In this document: positions 5,661-6,329 of the stretch, in pieces | How positions within the stretch are numbered: position 1 is the stretch's first letter | Layout of the letters: each line of letters begins with the position of its first letter | Assembly: GCA_000715635.1 (NCBI GenBank) | Contig: KL569108.1 | Coordinates: forward strand, 45,017 to 51,345 | Direction: 5' to 3' | Source: Streptomyces violaceus | GTDB taxonomy: Bacteria > Actinomycetota > Actinomycetes > Streptomycetales > Streptomycetaceae | Length of the DNA: 6,329 bases | The notes under the pieces: model-generated | Seen by the model: the letters and a program-made list of their open reading frames with translations, nothing else | The model's database searches: none | What the model was told of the DNA's origin: nothing | Made by a program: the position numbers and the translations under genes

Positions 5661-6329
5661 ATGAACCTCAGCCTGCCCAGACGCGTCCTGGCCCGGGCCA
5701 CCGCCACCCTAGCGCTGGCGCTGGCCATGGCCACCGGCACCACCGGCCTGCTCTCCGGCACCGAAGCGCACGCCCTGCCGGTCACCGAGGGCTCCTTCAG
5801 CTTTAGCGGCGACGAGGACGACTACATCAGCGGCGGCCAGTCCTACGCCTACGCGACGGCGTCCCAGGACCGCATGAACGTCTCCGGCAACACCGACAAC
5901 AGGGTGGTCACCGTCTCCGTCGACGGAGCGAACGGCGACTGGTGGACCCTGAACCTGGCGGCGCCGTCGGGCAAAACCCTGACGCCCGGGACCTACACGG
6001 GAGCCACCCGCTACCCGTTCAACGACGGGACCGAACCGGGCCTGTCGCTCAGCGGCAACGGCCGCGGCTGCAACCAGCTCACCGGCACCTTCACCATCTC
6101 CGCAGTGGAGTTCGGCCCCCAGGGCTACGTGAAGAGTCTCGACGCCACCTTCGTGCAGCACTGCGAGGGAGGCACCCCGGCCGCGCGCGGCGAGGTCCAC
6201 ATCGAGAACCCGGCCCCGCCGGCCGAACTCGGCCTGGGCCTCGACATCGCCCTGGACGGCACCGCGAGCTCCCTCAACGGCAAGGCCACCTTCCACGGCA
6301 CGGTGAGCTGCAACAAGCCGGTGCAGGTG
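5661..6329 (+). CDS. Secreted protein with signal peptide, partial (continues past the right edge)
   Basis: The frame from ATG 5661 is open to the window end (223 codons) with consistent third-position G/C bias. AGGGGGA ends about six bases before the ATG. Residues 1-38 form a signal peptide: charged start with PRRVLAR (6-12), hydrophobic core (about 13-30), and cleavage expected after AHA (36-38). The Arg pair could allow Tat export, but the motif is incomplete (no S/T-RR-x-F-L-K), so Sec is as likely. The mature part is beta-rich. SFSFSGDEDDYISGG (45-59) opens a first domain that includes Cys137 (GRGCNQLTG) and Cys168 (QHCEGG), a likely disulfide. A second Ig-like unit begins near 189 and reaches Cys217 (GTVSCNKPV) at the edge. 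This arrangement is seen, from general knowledge, in extracellular actinobacterial proteins of unknown function. No catalytic motif is visible. The leader has TTGACA at 5552-5557, without a good -10 box. Confidence 0.85.
   Translation, partial: MNLSLPRRVLARATATLALALAMATGTTGLLSGTEAHALPVTEGSFSFSGDEDDYISGGQSYAYATASQDRMNVSGNTDNRVVTVSVDGANGDWWTLNLAAPSGKTLTPGTYTGATRYPFNDGTEPGLSLSGNGRGCNQLTGTFTISAVEFGPQGYVKSLDATFVQHCEGGTPAARGEVHIENPAPPAELGLGLDIALDGTASSLNGKATFHGTVSCNKPVQV

Noticed and set aside
1..6329. CRISPR array, tRNA or rRNA genes
   Set aside because: No regularly spaced repeats of CRISPR type, and I recognised no cloverleaf or rRNA-like sequence on either strand.

Overview
The window is high-GC DNA with strong G/C bias at third codon positions, alanine/arginine-rich proteins and GGAG-type ribosome binding sites. 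It reads as a Streptomyces or close actinobacterial relative. This assignment rests on codon use and on the look of the proteins, not on a marker gene.

Layout from left to right. (1) Positions 1-113, minus strand: the N-terminus of a MerR-family regulator that runs off the left edge. Its own promoter-like sequence has a 19-bp spacer and would place the transcript start at, or next to, the ATG. (2) Positions 152-360: no intact gene, only two short coding-like tails. (3) Positions 361-4429, minus strand: the core of the window, a two-gene operon. The first gene (4429 to 1553) encodes a 958-residue protein with an N-terminal von Willebrand factor A (VWA) domain, an Ig-like middle and a C-terminal CHAT (caspase-like) protease domain. 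The second gene (1521 to 361), 31 bp downstream, encodes a 386-residue alpha/beta-hydrolase with a readable Ser-Asp-His triad. (4) Positions 4430-5660: about 1.2 kb without an intact gene. It holds a perfect 10-bp stem-loop, a weak terminator-like hairpin, the C-terminal tails of a VOC/glyoxalase gene and of a class-C beta-lactamase-like serine hydrolase (both minus strand), a frameshifted plus-strand fragment, and a 49-bp block with direct repeats that may be an insertion-sequence end or an operator. (5) Positions 5661-6329, plus strand: a secreted protein with a clear signal peptide, cut by the right edge.

How the genes may work together. The VWA-CHAT/hydrolase pair looks like a compact sensor-protease-effector module. 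The VWA domain would bind a partner through its metal site, the CHAT domain would cut a target, and the hydrolase would act on a lipid or ester. VWA, CHAT and hydrolase domains recur in bacterial conflict systems, and the gene-fragment debris next to the operon fits an accessory region. The protease-to-hydrolase link and the defence role are inference. The sequence itself shows only the domains, the catalytic residues and the operon arrangement.
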